Source: Bradyrhizobium canariense
Lineage (GTDB): Bacteria > Pseudomonadota > Alphaproteobacteria > Rhizobiales > Xanthobacteraceae
Length of the DNA: 64,000 bases
Assembly: GCF_019402665.1 (NCBI RefSeq)
Contig: NZ_VSST01000015.1
Coordinates: forward strand, 62,001 to 126,000
Direction: 5' to 3'
In this document: positions 41,344 through 50,453 of the stretch, piece after piece
Position numbering within the stretch: position 1 is the stretch's first letter
Layout: every line of letters begins with the position of its first letter
Made by a program: the position numbers and the translations under genes
The notes under the pieces: model-generated
Database searches by the model: none
The model's input: only the letters and a program-made list of their open reading frames with translations
What the model was told of the DNA's origin: nothing

Positions 41344-43548
41344 TCAGTCCAGCAGCTTGTCCAATGTGATCGGGAAGCGGCGGATGCGTTTGCCGGTGGC
41401 GTGATAGACGGCGTTTGCGATCGCCGCCGGGACGCCCACAATGCCGATCTCGCCCAGCCCCTTGATGCCGAGCGCATTGATGTGCGCGTCCGGCTCGTCG
41501 ACGAAGATCACGTCGATGTCGTGTACATCCGCATTCACGGGAATATGGTACTCGGCGATGTTCGCGTTCATGATCCGACCGAAGCGATGATCCATCACCG
41601 TCTCCTCCTGGAGCGCCATCCCGATCCCCCAGACCACGCCGCCCATGATCTGGCTGCGGCCGGTCTTGGTGTTCAGAATCCGCCCGGCCGCGACGGCGCT
41701 CACGACCCGCGTCACGCGAATGACGTCTAGCTCTTCGTCCACCTTGACCTCGGCGAAGACGGCCGAATGGGTATTGCGCGCGTGCTTCTTGTCCTCACCG
41801 AACTGGTTGAGCTTTTCCTTCTCGATACGTTCGACACCGCCATGGCGCATCGCGTCGGCGATCGAGACTGCGCGGCTGTTGTCGCTGGCGTTGGCAATGC
41901 TGCCGTCGGTCAGCACCGTATCGACAAGCTCGGCGCCGGCGAGCGGCGAGCCTGGGATTTTCCCGGCCAGACCTAACACCTCCTTGCGCACCTCCTCGGC
42001 GGCTACGAGCACTGCATGTGCGCTCGAAGCGGCCATCCAGGAGCCGCCCTCGACAGGCGCCTGCGGCAAGGTCGAATCTGCGAGCCTGACGCTGATGTTC
42101 TCGATCGGCAGGCCCAGCGCATCGGCGGCGACCTGCGCCACGATGGTATAGGTGCCGGTGCCGATATCGGATGCAGCGCAAGATACCTCGGCATGTCCGT
42201 TCGACGTCAGCGCGATACGGACGGCGACCGGCATCTGCAGTGCTTCCCACACACCCGTCGCCATGCCCCAGCCGACCAGCTCCTTGCCGTCGCGCATCGA
42301 GCGCGGCACAGGATTGCGTCTGCTCCAGCCGAAGGCGTCCGCGCCGCGCGCGTAGCATTCGCGCAACTGCTTGCTGGTGTAGGGCAGGTTTTCGCTCTGG
42401 TCGCGATCCGAGTAGCACTTCAGCCGCAGTTCGACCGGGTCGAGCTTGAGCGCGACGGCGAGCTCGTCCATGGCGCATTCGAGCGCGCAGACGCCCGACG
42501 CCGCGCCCGGTGCGCGCATATCGCAAGGCGTGGAGACGTCAAGGTGAACCAGCTTGTGCGCGAAGCGGCTGTTCGGACTCTTGTAGAGCTGTTCGGCCCA
42601 GCCGGTATCGTTGCGCGCAAAATCCTCGTAGCGCGAGGTGACGGCAATGGCCTCGTGCGTAACGGCGTCGAGCGTACCATCCGATTTTGCGCCGAGCGCG
42701 ACGCGCTCGATGGTCATCGGCCGGTATCCGAGCCCGTACATCTGCTGCCGCGTCAGCACGACGCGAATGGACCGCTTCAGCGCGAGCGCGCCGAGCGTTG
42801 CCAACACCACCTGATATTGCGGCCGCAAGCCGGAGCCGAAGGCGCCGCCGACGTATGGCGAGACCACGCGAATGTCATCCGGTTTCTTGTCGAACACCCC
42901 GCAGAGAAATTTGTGGACGTTCTGGACGCCTTGAGTCTTGTCGTAGATCGTGAGCTTGCCATTGCTGTCCCAGACCGCCGTAGTCGCATAGAGCTCCATC
43001 GGATTGTGATGCTCGGTCGGTATCACGTAGTCCGCCTCGTGGCGCACATAAGCTCCCGCAAGAGCCGCTACGGCGTCGCCCCGCGGCTTGTGCGGCTTGT
43101 CCTTCTCGGCAGCGTTGCTGCGCTCGCCTTCGAGGTCGGTCGCAAAACCATGCTGCTCATATTCGACCCGCACGAGAGTCGCGGCAAATTTCGCGGTTTC
43201 CCAGTCCTCCGCCACGACCAACGCAATCGGCTGGCCATTGAACTTGATCGTGTCATCATAAAGCGGACGGAAAGGCGAGCCTTCCTCGGGCGCTACTTCG
43301 TCCTTCCACGAATCGTCCTTGTCGGCCAGTGGCGGACGGTTCGCATGCGTGAGCACGTCGAGTACGCCTTCGACCTGGAGTGCCGTACTGGTGTCGAGGC
43401 GGGCAATGCGCCCGCATGGAATGCTGGCCTCGACCACGAAGCCATGGAGGAGCCCGTCCGCCGGAAATTCGCCGGCGTATTTGGCGGCCCCGGTGACCTT
43501 GGCTCGGCCGTCGACACGCGACGTTGGCGTTCCGACATAAGCGTTCAT
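41344..43548 (-). CDS. Molybdopterin-binding subunit of a PaoC/xanthine dehydrogenase-family aldehyde oxidase
   Basis: A 734-residue molybdenum hydroxylase large subunit. GGAFGSGLRPQYQVVLATLG and QAPVEGGSWMAASSAHAV are molybdopterin contact blocks; GGVVWGIGMALQEETVMD follows, and the catalytic Glu lies in KGLGEIGIVGVPAAIANAVY. It is third in the minus-strand order 2Fe-2S, FAD, Mo subunit, as in E. coli paoABC. Substrates of this group are aromatic aldehydes, purines or nicotinate. No PaoD/XdhC maturation factor is seen nearby. Confidence 0.92.
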   Translation of the reverse strand: MNAYVGTPTSRVDGRAKVTGAAKYAGEFPADGLLHGFVVEASIPCGRIARLDTSTALQVEGVLDVLTHANRPPLADKDDSWKDEVAPEEGSPFRPLYDDTIKFNGQPIALVVAEDWETAKFAATLVRVEYEQHGFATDLEGERSNAAEKDKPHKPRGDAVAALAGAYVRHEADYVIPTEHHNPMELYATTAVWDSNGKLTIYDKTQGVQNVHKFLCGVFDKKPDDIRVVSPYVGGAFGSGLRPQYQVVLATLGALALKRSIRVVLTRQQMYGLGYRPMTIERVALGAKSDGTLDAVTHEAIAVTSRYEDFARNDTGWAEQLYKSPNSRFAHKLVHLDVSTPCDMRAPGAASGVCALECAMDELAVALKLDPVELRLKCYSDRDQSENLPYTSKQLRECYARGADAFGWSRRNPVPRSMRDGKELVGWGMATGVWEALQMPVAVRIALTSNGHAEVSCAASDIGTGTYTIVAQVAADALGLPIENISVRLADSTLPQAPVEGGSWMAASSAHAVLVAAEEVRKEVLGLAGKIPGSPLAGAELVDTVLTDGSIANASDNSRAVSIADAMRHGGVERIEKEKLNQFGEDKKHARNTHSAVFAEVKVDEELDVIRVTRVVSAVAAGRILNTKTGRSQIMGGVVWGIGMALQEETVMDHRFGRIMNANIAEYHIPVNADVHDIDVIFVDEPDAHINALGIKGLGEIGIVGVPAAIANAVYHATGKRIRRFPITLDKLLD

Positions 43549-43555
43549 AGGGTCC

Positions 43556-44572
43556 TCACGCGATCTTCTTGTGAGCCTGGGATTGCGGCGTGGCGTTCGC
43601 CGCCTGTGTCAGCGTCCGCACGATGGCGCGGCGTGCGAGCTCGACCTTGAAGCCGTTATGTGAGCGGGCCGTTGCTCCCTGGAGCAAGAGATCCGCGGCG
43701 TGCGAGAAGTGATCGGGCGTCGCGGCCTGACCGCGCAACGCAGCTTCGGCTTCGAGGCTGCGCCAGGGCTTGTGAGCCACGCCGCCGAGCGCCACGCGCG
43801 CCCCGCTGATTGCGTTGCCGTCCAATTCGAGCGCGGCGGCAACCGAGACCAGAGCAAAGGCATAGGACATGCGGTCGCGAATTTTGAGGTAGCTGTAGTT
43901 TTGAGCAAAGCCGGGCGGCGGCAGTTCGATCGCCGTGATGATCTCGCCGGTGCCGAGGTTGGTATCGACGTGAGGCTTGTCGCCGGGCACCCGGTGGAAA
44001 TCAGTTAGCGCGATGGTGCGTTCGCCGGAGGGGCCCGCGATGTGCACGAGCGCATCGAGCGCGGCCAGCGCCACGCTCATATCGGACGGATTGGTCGCGA
44101 TGCAGGCGGCGCTCGTACCCAGGATCGCATGGTTGCGGTTCAGCCCGTCCATCGCCGAGCAGCCGCTGCCGGGATGTCGCTTGTTGCAGGGCGTGGCCGT
44201 GTCATAGAAATAGGCGCAGCGCGTTCGCTGCATCAGATTGCCGCCAACGGAGGCCATGTTGCGCAATTGCGCCGAGGCGCCGGCCAGAATGGCGCTGGCG
44301 AGCAGGGGATAGCGCTGCTCGATCAATGGATGGTAGGCGAGGTCCGAGTTCGGCACCAGGGCGCCGATGCGCAAGGACCCGTCGGCCGTCCCCTCGACCT
44401 TGCGGAGCGGCAGGCGGGAAATGTCGATCAGACGAGTGGGGCGCTCGACATTCTCTTTCATCAGGTCGATCAGATTTGTGCCGCCGGCAATGAGTTTTGC
44501 GCCGGGATCGGCGGCGAGCAGGCGAATCGCGTCGGCGACATCATTGGCTCGGGCGTATTGGAAGTTGTTCAT
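43556..44572 (-). CDS. FAD (and probable 4Fe-4S) subunit of the PaoB-type aldehyde oxidase
   Basis: A 338-residue FAD-binding subunit. [20 protein letters not shown] and [17 protein letters not shown] bind FAD. Cysteines in [20 protein letters not shown] and the following GSGCSA match the extra 4Fe-4S cluster known in PaoB and absent from ordinary xanthine dehydrogenases. That makes a PaoABC-type enzyme more likely than XDH. Its ATG overlaps the stop of the 2Fe-2S gene by four bases, so translation is coupled, and the large subunit gene follows after 7 bp. Confidence 0.9.
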   Translation of the reverse strand: MNNFQYARANDVADAIRLLAADPGAKLIAGGTNLIDLMKENVERPTRLIDISRLPLRKVEGTADGSLRIGALVPNSDLAYHPLIEQRYPLLASAILAGASAQLRNMASVGGNLMQRTRCAYFYDTATPCNKRHPGSGCSAMDGLNRNHAILGTSAACIATNPSDMSVALAALDALVHIAGPSGERTIALTDFHRVPGDKPHVDTNLGTGEIITAIELPPPGFAQNYSYLKIRDRMSYAFALVSVAAALELDGNAISGARVALGGVAHKPWRSLEAEAALRGQAATPDHFSHAADLLLQGATARSHNGFKVELARRAIVRTLTQAANATPQSQAHKKIA

Positions 44573-45060
44573 GGCTGGCCCATTGCCTGCTGGATGGCGG
44601 CGACGATGTTCGGATAGGCGCCGCAGCGGCAGAGGTTTCCGCTCATCAACTCCCGGATCTCGTCGGTATCTTTGGCACGGCCTTCGACGAGCAGTCCGGC
44701 CGCCGAACATATCTGTCCCGGCGTGCAATAGCCGCACTGGAAGGCGTCATGGTCGATAAACGCCTGTTGCAGTGGATGCAGCGCGCCGTCGTTGGCAAGG
44801 CCTTCGATGGTCGTGATCTTCGCGCCGTCGTTCATGACGGCGAGCGTGAGGCAGGAATTGATTCGCCGGCCGTCCACCAGCACCGTGCAGGCGCCGCACT
44901 GACCATGGTCGCAGCCCTTCTTGGTGCCGCTCAGCGCAAGATGGTCGCGCAAGGCATCGAGCAGCGTGGTCCATGGCACGAGATCGAGCGTGTGACTGAC
45001 GCCGTTGACGACAAGATGGATCGGAATGCGTTCGGAAATTTGATGCGTGACATCGCCCAT
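44569..45060 (-). CDS. 2Fe-2S subunit of the PaoA-type aldehyde oxidase
   Basis: A 163-residue iron-sulfur subunit with both 2Fe-2S clusters: plant-type [12 protein letters not shown] and the helical [12 protein letters not shown] with GNLCRCG. E. coli PaoA carries a Tat signal for export; here the N-terminus ([20 protein letters not shown]) has no twin arginine or hydrophobic segment, so this complex is probably cytoplasmic. GGGAGCAGG precedes the ATG. It is the first gene of the three-subunit operon. Confidence 0.92.
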   Translation of the reverse strand: MGDVTHQISERIPIHLVVNGVSHTLDLVPWTTLLDALRDHLALSGTKKGCDHGQCGACTVLVDGRRINSCLTLAVMNDGAKITTIEGLANDGALHPLQQAFIDHDAFQCGYCTPGQICSAAGLLVEGRAKDTDEIRELMSGNLCRCGAYPNIVAAIQQAMGQP

Positions 45061-45210
45061 GTCCTGCTCCCTGCGACGGCGACCGTGCCGGACGTCAGCC
45101 GTGTTGACGCGGGGGCACGCCTCCGCCGGCCAATAGCGCCCAACGGACCACCGACCGGTTGGTTCCTTTTGATTCTCTTGCCGGCAGTTCGCCCTTCCGA
45201 GAGGTTGCGA

Positions 45211-45768
45211 TCAGCGCTTCGCTTCGCCGAACACCACATTCGGCACGGCGCGGTTGACGACCTCGCGCAGCGCGAAGCTCGATTGTACCCGCGCGACGCG
45301 CGGCAGGCGCGACAGCTCCATGCGGTGGATGCGCTCAAAATCCTGGATGTCGCGGGCGAGCACGATCAGGATGTAGTCGTCGGTCCCCGACATCAGGAAG
45401 CAGCGCACGACGGACGGGCATTTCACCACTTCCGCCTCGAACGCCTTCAACGCCTCGTCGCTTTGGCTTTCCAACGCGATGCGGACCAGCACCGTGGTGG
45501 TAAGGCCGAACTGCGCGAGGTCGAGCGTGGCCTGATAGTCCTGGATATAGCCGTCGTCTTCCAGCGCCTTCTGGCGCCGCGCGAGCGCGGTGCTTGATAG
45601 CCCAACCTTGTTGGCGAGCTCGGTGTGGCTGGCCCGCGCATTGGTCGTGAGTTCCGCGAGGATTGCGAGATCTTTCCGGTCGAGGGCCAAAGTTTCGTTT
45701 CCAGCGTGAAAGGGCGTTTGCGCGCCGGAAACCGGCGCAGGGATGTCAAAGCTAGCGGATATTTGCAC
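45211..45768 (-). CDS. Lrp/AsnC-family regulator, probable regulator of alanine dehydrogenase
   Basis: A 185-residue regulator; the family core (about 155 residues) begins near LALDRKDLAILAELTTNARA. The HTH lies in SHTELANKVGLSSTALARRQKALE, and a RAM ligand domain follows (TTTVLVRIALE to DDYILIVLARDIQDFERIHR). It is divergent from ald with only 56 bp between starts, the classic AldR-ald layout, in which the regulator responds to alanine. The start is uncertain: a GTG at 45768 is used here, but a TTG at 45690 would give the family-standard N-terminus. Confidence 0.87.
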   Translation of the reverse strand: MQISASFDIPAPVSGAQTPFHAGNETLALDRKDLAILAELTTNARASHTELANKVGLSSTALARRQKALEDDGYIQDYQATLDLAQFGLTTTVLVRIALESQSDEALKAFEAEVVKCPSVVRCFLMSGTDDYILIVLARDIQDFERIHRMELSRLPRVARVQSSFALREVVNRAVPNVVFGEAKR

Positions 45769-45824
45769 GAAACCAAACCGGGCAGGTCGCTACGATCATG
45801 AGGTGAATCAAAAGGAGGCCAGGG

Positions 45825-46940
45825 ATGCGCGTCGGTGTGCCCAAGGAAATCAAAGTGCAGGAATATCGCGTCGGGCTCACCCCGGGCGCAGTCCGCGAAT
45901 ATGTCGCGGCCGGGCACGAGGTGACCGTCGAGAGCGGCGCGGGTGGCGGCATCAGCGCATCCGACGAAGTCTATAGGCGGGTAGGGGCCACCATTGCCGA
46001 CAGCGCGCGCGACATCTTCGCGAAGTCCGACATGATCGTGAAGGTGAAGGAGCCCCAGAAAAGAGAGTGGGCCCAGCTCCGCGAAGGCCAGATCCTGTTT
46101 ACTTACCTTCATCTTGCGCCGGATCCCGAACAGGCTAGGGGTTTGCTCGCCTCCGGCTGTACTGCGATCGCCTATGAAACCGTCACCGACGCGGCCGGTC
46201 ACCTCCCCCTGCTTGCGCCGATGAGCGAAGTCGCCGGCCGCCTCGCCATCGAGGCCGCCGGTGCCGCGCTCAAGCGTTCGGCCGGCGGCCGCGGGCTGCT
46301 GCTGGGCGGCGTTCCCGGCGTGCAGCCGGCGCGGGTCGTCGTGCTCGGCGGCGGCGTGGTGGGAACGCAAGCCGCGCGCATGGCCGCGGGCCTTGGCGCC
46401 GAGGTCACCGTGATCGACCGTTCGATTCCTCGGTTGCGGGAGCTCGATGACCTCTTTGCAGGGCGCGTGCGCACCCGCTTCTCCACCATCGAATCGGTTG
46501 AGGAGGAGGTGTTCGGTGCCGACGTCGTGATCGGCGCGGTGCTGGTGCCGGGCGCGAGTGCGCCCAAGCTCGTCACGCGTGCGATGCTGGCATCGATGCG
46601 ACCGGGCGCCGTGCTGGTCGACGTCGCGATCGATCAGGGCGGCTGCTTCGAGACCTCGCACCCGACCACGCATGCAGAACCAACTTATGTGGTCGACGGC
46701 ATCGTGCATTATTGCGTCGCCAACATGCCCGGCGCAGTGCCGGTGACGTCGAGCCAGGCGCTGAACAACGCGACGCTACCGTTCGGCTTGATGCTCGCGA
46801 ACAAGGGTTTTGCCGCGGTGCTGGAAAATCCACATCTGCGCAGCGGGCTGAATGTGCATCGCGGCCGCATCACCAACAAGGCGGTGGCGGAGAGCCTCGG
46901 GCTGGAATTTGCTCCGGTGGGGAGCGGGCTGGCGGCATAG
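45825..46940 (+). CDS. ald: Alanine dehydrogenase
   Basis: A 371-residue enzyme that oxidises L-alanine to pyruvate and ammonia with NAD. The N-terminal [20 protein letters not shown] carries the substrate Arg (R15); K75 lies in VKVKEPQ and H96 in YLHLAPD, the catalytic residues. The cofactor loop is [16 protein letters not shown], and [16 protein letters not shown] is the C-terminal signature. AAGGAGG precedes the ATG. In bacteroids this enzyme can make alanine for export; here it is paired with an Lrp regulator, fitting alanine use as carbon and nitrogen source. Confidence 0.95.
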   Translation: MRVGVPKEIKVQEYRVGLTPGAVREYVAAGHEVTVESGAGGGISASDEVYRRVGATIADSARDIFAKSDMIVKVKEPQKREWAQLREGQILFTYLHLAPDPEQARGLLASGCTAIAYETVTDAAGHLPLLAPMSEVAGRLAIEAAGAALKRSAGGRGLLLGGVPGVQPARVVVLGGGVVGTQAARMAAGLGAEVTVIDRSIPRLRELDDLFAGRVRTRFSTIESVEEEVFGADVVIGAVLVPGASAPKLVTRAMLASMRPGAVLVDVAIDQGGCFETSHPTTHAEPTYVVDGIVHYCVANMPGAVPVTSSQALNNATLPFGLMLANKGFAAVLENPHLRSGLNVHRGRITNKAVAESLGLEFAPVGSGLAA

Positions 46941-46976
46941 AGCATGATCCGGAAAAGTGCGCAGCGGTTTTCCAGG
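46939..46976. repeat. Short dispersed rhizobial palindrome (GCATGATCCGGAAAAG type)
   Basis: AGCATGATCCGGAAAAGTGC followed by GCAGCGGTTTTCC pairs GGAAAA with TTTTCC. The word is, from memory, one of the commonest intergenic elements in Rhizobiales; only its left half and inner arm are present here, right at the ald stop. Confidence 0.5.
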
Positions 46977-47115
46977 CCGGAAGAAGAAAACTATTGTCCC
47001 GTGCCCGTCCTGCGGAAGGAGTTTCCCCGCCGGGAGGCAAAAAAGCCAATCGCTTCCATTGCTGTTTGGGGCCGAAACGACGACATTTCCATCAGAAATT
47101 GATGGATTGACTGCT

Positions 47116-47334
47116 ATGGAACGCACCAGGTTTGAGCCTTTCGGCGAGCAATTGGTGTCCGCAACGGACACCCAACCGCGCTCGCGCGGGTCGAAGCTGC
47201 TGCTGCGGGTTGGCACCGGCCTGTTCTGGTCGCTGGTTGCCGGCATCGTGCTGGCGCGTGCGGCCTTCTTCGAACCCGGCGTCTACGATGGCTTCAGCCG
47301 CGTCGCCTCGCTGGCCAAGAGCCTGATCTTCTAA
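47116..47334 (+). CDS. Small single-helix membrane protein, unknown function
   Basis: Not recognised. The 72-residue product begins MERTRFEPFGEQLVSATDTQ and has one hydrophobic helix near residues 35-52 (GTGLFWSLVAGIVLARAAFF) with a short polar tail ending AKSLIF. It is probably anchored in the inner membrane with an N-in basic side. A longer frame upstream (46957) has no ribosome site. Its stop lies inside the first unit of a 19-bp tandem repeat. Confidence 0.55.
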   Translation: MERTRFEPFGEQLVSATDTQPRSRGSKLLLRVGTGLFWSLVAGIVLARAAFFEPGVYDGFSRVASLAKSLIF

Positions 47335-47370
47335 GGCGCGCCTGATCTTCTAAAGGGCGCCTGACCTTCA
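47322..47370. repeat. Three-unit 19-bp imperfect tandem repeat
   Basis: CCTGATCTTCTAA occurs at 47322 and 47341, and CCTGACCTTC at 47360, each followed by a GGCGC-like spacer, giving a period of 19. The first copy contains the stop codon of the small membrane protein. Confidence 0.6.
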
Positions 47371-47482
47371 GAGCCAGATTATTCCGGGCTGAGGATAGAA
47401 CTTCCCTGAGCCCTGATATGTCGAAAACTTATTTCCCAATCGGATGGCGCTGCGTATAAATCCTTCTCCTTGGGAGAGATTT

Positions 47483-48541
47483 GTGTCGCAGAATCAAGCA
47501 TCCAGCCCGGCCGACGCCAAGCCGACCACGGCCACTGGCCGCATCGTCGCGCTGATTCCCGGGATCCTCCTCTGCATCGCCGTGGCCGGCGTTTCGGCCC
47601 TGCTCGAACGGGCGGAATTGGGCGTCTTCGAACATCCCTATGTCGAGGCGCTGGTGATGGCGATCTTGCTCGGCATGGCCGTGCGCAGCTTCTGGAAGCC
47701 CGCGCCGCGCTGGCAGTCCGGCATCGCCTTCAGCGCCAAGCAACTGCTCGAAGTCGCCGTCATGCTGCTGGGGGCCTCGATCAGCTTTGCTGCTATCGCG
47801 GCGTCCGGGGTCGCGCTGTTGGCCTCGATCGCAGCGGTCGTCGTGATCGCGCTCTGCGTCTCCTTCGGCATCAGCCGCCTGCTTGGTCTCTCGACGCGGC
47901 TCTCGATCCTGATCGCCTGCGGCAACTCGATCTGCGGCAATTCGGCGATCGCCGCGGTGGCGCCGATCATCGGCGCCAACAATGACGAGATCGCATCCTC
48001 GATCTCCTTCACCGCGATCCTCGGCGTGATGATGGTGCTCGGCTTGCCGCTGCTGATTCCGCTGCTGCAGCTATCGGCGACCCAATACGGAATCCTTGCA
48101 GGCCTCACCGTCTATGCCGTGCCGCAGGTGCTGGCCGCGACGGTGCCGGCGGGACTCGTCTCGACGCAGATCGGCACGCTCGTCAAGCTGATGCGCGTGC
48201 TGATGCTCGGGCCGGTGGTCGTCGGCCTCTCGCTGACCGCCTCGCGCTGGCAGAGCGACGCCAAGAAGAGCAATGTCGGCTTTTTCCGCCTGGTCCCGTG
48301 GTTCATCCTCGGCTTCCTTGCGCTGGCGACCCTGCGATCCCTGGAGATCGTGCCGTCCACGGTGGTTGCCCCGATCACGCGGATCACGGGTTTTCTCACG
48401 GTGGTGTCGATGGCTGCACTTGGCCTGGGCGTCGACGTGAAGGTGCTTGCGAATGTCGGGGGCAGGGTGACGGCCGCTGTGACGCTGTCGCTGATGCTGC
48501 TGCTCGGCATCAGCATCGCGCTGGTGCACTGGTTCAAGTGA
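47483..48541 (+). CDS. YeiH-family putative sulfate exporter (UPF0324)
   Basis: A 352-residue membrane protein with about ten helices. LLEVAVMLLGASISFAAIAA and the conserved CGNSICGNSAIAAVAPIIGA near residue 150 are typical of YeiH/PSE proteins, and the C-terminal half repeats the fold (SMAALGLGVDVKVLANVGGR). A GTG start at 47483 is used because GGGAGAG lies 6 bases upstream; the in-frame ATG at 47444 has no site. Members have been linked to sulfate or sulfite export, mostly by context. No LysR gene adjoins it. Confidence 0.87.
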   Translation: MSQNQASSPADAKPTTATGRIVALIPGILLCIAVAGVSALLERAELGVFEHPYVEALVMAILLGMAVRSFWKPAPRWQSGIAFSAKQLLEVAVMLLGASISFAAIAASGVALLASIAAVVVIALCVSFGISRLLGLSTRLSILIACGNSICGNSAIAAVAPIIGANNDEIASSISFTAILGVMMVLGLPLLIPLLQLSATQYGILAGLTVYAVPQVLAATVPAGLVSTQIGTLVKLMRVLMLGPVVVGLSLTASRWQSDAKKSNVGFFRLVPWFILGFLALATLRSLEIVPSTVVAPITRITGFLTVVSMAALGLGVDVKVLANVGGRVTAAVTLSLMLLLGISIALVHWFK

Positions 48542-48557
48542 GCGGCGCGACACTGCC

Positions 48558-48646
48558 GTAGGGTGGGGAAAGGCGCGAAAGCGCCGTGCCCACCATTTCT
48601 CTCATGGAGAACGATGGTGGGCACGCTTCGCTTTGCCCACCCTACG
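48558..48646. repeat. Dispersed palindromic repeat (REP-like), copy 2
   Basis: GTAGGGTGGGGAAAGGCGCG at the left and CGCTTTGCCCACCCTACG at the right are inverted copies, with inner GTGCCCACCAT and ATGGTGGGCAC. It is near-identical in both arms to the element at 361-449, differing mainly in the loop. It sits between the YeiH gene and the convergent ABC operon. Confidence 0.8.
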
Positions 48647-48679
48647 AAACTGGCTTCCCGCAAGCGGGGCGAGGTAAGA

Positions 48680-49552
48680 TCAAATCACGTCCGCGAGCGA
48701 ATGCCCGTGCAGCTCGATGTTCAGCCCCTGCATGCCCATGTCGTTGAGCTCGCCGCCCATCGCTTTGATGCTCTCCTCGCGGATCAGCGACATCAGTCCG
48801 CGGCGCAATGCCAGGAATTCCGACGACATCATCATCGACTGCTGCCGCGGCCGCTCCAGCGGGATCGGAATCTCCGCCTTGATCGAGCCGGGGCGCGCGG
48901 TCATGCAGTAGACGCGGTCGGACAGGAAGATCGCCTCGTCGATGTCGTGGGTGACGAACAGCACCGAGATCTTCAGCCGCTGCCACATGTTGGTGAGGAT
49001 CTGCTGCATGATGACGCGGGTCTGCGCATCGAGCGCGCCGAAGGGCTCGTCCAGCAGCAGCACTTTGGGTCCTGTCGCGAGCGCGCGGACGATGCCGACG
49101 CGCTGTTTCATGCCACCTGAGAGTTTCTCGGGGTAATGCTTTTCGAAGGCTTCGAGGCCCGCGAGGCCCAGCAGCGTGCGCGCGGCGCGCTCGCGCTGCG
49201 AGCGCGGCATGCCGCGCATCTTCAGGCCGAACTCGACATTCTCTCGCACCGTCTTCCAGGGAAACAGCGAATATTGCTGGAACACCATGCCACGCTCGGC
49301 GCTCGGACCGTTCACCCTCTCGCCGTCGACGGTGACGATGCCCGTGGTCGGCTTGAGGAAGCCGGCGACCGCGTTAAGCAGCGTCGACTTTCCGCAGCCG
49401 GAGGGCCCGACGATCGAGACGAACTCGCCAGGCTTCACATGAATCTGCGTATCGGTGACGGCCTGTACCGGTCCTTCGATGCTGTCGTAGCTGAGGGAGA
49501 AATTCCTGACCTCGATATGCCCCTGCGGTGCCTTGACGACGATCTCACTCAT
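48680..49552 (-). CDS. ABC transporter ATP-binding protein (nitrate/sulfonate/taurine type)
   Basis: A 290-residue ATPase of the SsuB/TauB/NrtD group. Walker A is GPSGCGKST, the Q-loop VFQQYSLFPW, the signature LSGGMKQR, Walker B LLLDEPFGALD and the switch His in VTHDID. A C-terminal extension of about 45 residues (LRRGLMSLIREESIKAMGGE onward) follows. Its ATG overlaps the permease stop by four bases, so the operon reads SBP, permease, ATPase. The substrate is undefined: family members carry nitrate, aliphatic sulfonates, taurine or thiamine precursors. Confidence 0.92.
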   Translation of the reverse strand: MSEIVVKAPQGHIEVRNFSLSYDSIEGPVQAVTDTQIHVKPGEFVSIVGPSGCGKSTLLNAVAGFLKPTTGIVTVDGERVNGPSAERGMVFQQYSLFPWKTVRENVEFGLKMRGMPRSQRERAARTLLGLAGLEAFEKHYPEKLSGGMKQRVGIVRALATGPKVLLLDEPFGALDAQTRVIMQQILTNMWQRLKISVLFVTHDIDEAIFLSDRVYCMTARPGSIKAEIPIPLERPRQQSMMMSSEFLALRRGLMSLIREESIKAMGGELNDMGMQGLNIELHGHSLADVI

Positions 49553-50418
49553 CTTGACCTCCACGGCATCACCAATTGTCCGGCCCCCCGGATCAGCATG
49601 CTCGATCCGAGGCCGAGCACGCCGATCGCGATCATGCCGAGCGCGATGTCGGCATACTGGACCAGCGAATAGGCCTCCCAGGTGAAATAGCCGATGCCGT
49701 ACTGCCCCGAGATCATCTCGGCGGCGATCAGCGACACCCAGGCCACCCCCATGCCGACGGTGAGGCCTGTGAAGATGTGCGGGAGCGAGGCCGGGAAATA
49801 CACGTCGCGGAAGATCGAGCGTTCCCGCGCGCCGAGACATTGCGCGGCGCGCACCAGCACGGGGTCGACCAGCGACATGCCGTGCAGCGTGTTGACCAGG
49901 ATCGGGAAGAACGAGCCGAGGAAGGTGATGTAGACGATGCTCTGCTCGTTGGTAGGCCACAGCATGATCGCCATCGGCACCCAGGCGATCGCCGGGATCG
50001 GCCGCAGCACCTCCGCCACGGGGAAGATAATCTCGTGGACCAGCTTGAAGCGGCCCATGATCAGGCCGAGCGGCACCGCGACGATGGCCGCGAGCGAGAA
50101 GCCGAAGAAGATGCGCCGGCAGCTCAAGAGAACGTGCAGCAGGAATTTCGGATCGTGGATCGCCTTGGTGAAGCTCGCATAGACCGCGAGTGGCGAGGGC
50201 ACGTTGGTGAAGCGCACGAAGAACACGACGCGGTAGGTCGTCAGCAGGTGCCAGACCAGCAGGAAGGCGAGCAGCGAGATGATGCCGATCGCGGTCGCGC
50301 GCAGCCCGCCCCGGTTGAGCCGGTACCAGCGCAACGCGAGCGTGCCGAAGGAAGGCGGTGATGCGGGTGGAGTGGAGGCGGGCATGGCGCTTGCCTCCGC
50401 GATGGCACTTGCCGGCAT
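49549..50418 (-). CDS. ABC transporter permease (nitrate/sulfonate/taurine type)
   Basis: A 289-residue inner-membrane permease with six predicted helices. The cytoplasmic EAA loop is RAAQCLGARERSIFRDVYFP, which contacts the ATPase. LLAFLLVWHLLTTY is the first helix, and IPAIAWVPMAIMLWP is the family-typical membrane motif. The N-terminus (about 30 residues) is Ala/Ser/Pro-rich. GAGGAC precedes the ATG at 50418, 35 bp after the binding-protein gene stop. Confidence 0.9.
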   Translation of the reverse strand: MPASAIAEASAMPASTPPASPPSFGTLALRWYRLNRGGLRATAIGIISLLAFLLVWHLLTTYRVVFFVRFTNVPSPLAVYASFTKAIHDPKFLLHVLLSCRRIFFGFSLAAIVAVPLGLIMGRFKLVHEIIFPVAEVLRPIPAIAWVPMAIMLWPTNEQSIVYITFLGSFFPILVNTLHGMSLVDPVLVRAAQCLGARERSIFRDVYFPASLPHIFTGLTVGMGVAWVSLIAAEMISGQYGIGYFTWEAYSLVQYADIALGMIAIGVLGLGSSMLIRGAGQLVMPWRSR

Positions 50419-50453
50419 GCTGTCCTCGGGATGTCTGAGGAGGGCGGGACTGC

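Noticed and set aside
41240..41477. Extended N-terminus for the amino-acid decarboxylase
   Set aside because: The upstream in-frame stretch has no similarity to the family and no ribosome site. The ATG at 41240 gives the known N-terminus.
45447..46709. A 420-codon minus-strand frame across the Lrp and ald genes
   Set aside because: It covers two well-supported genes in other frames and contains no family motif.
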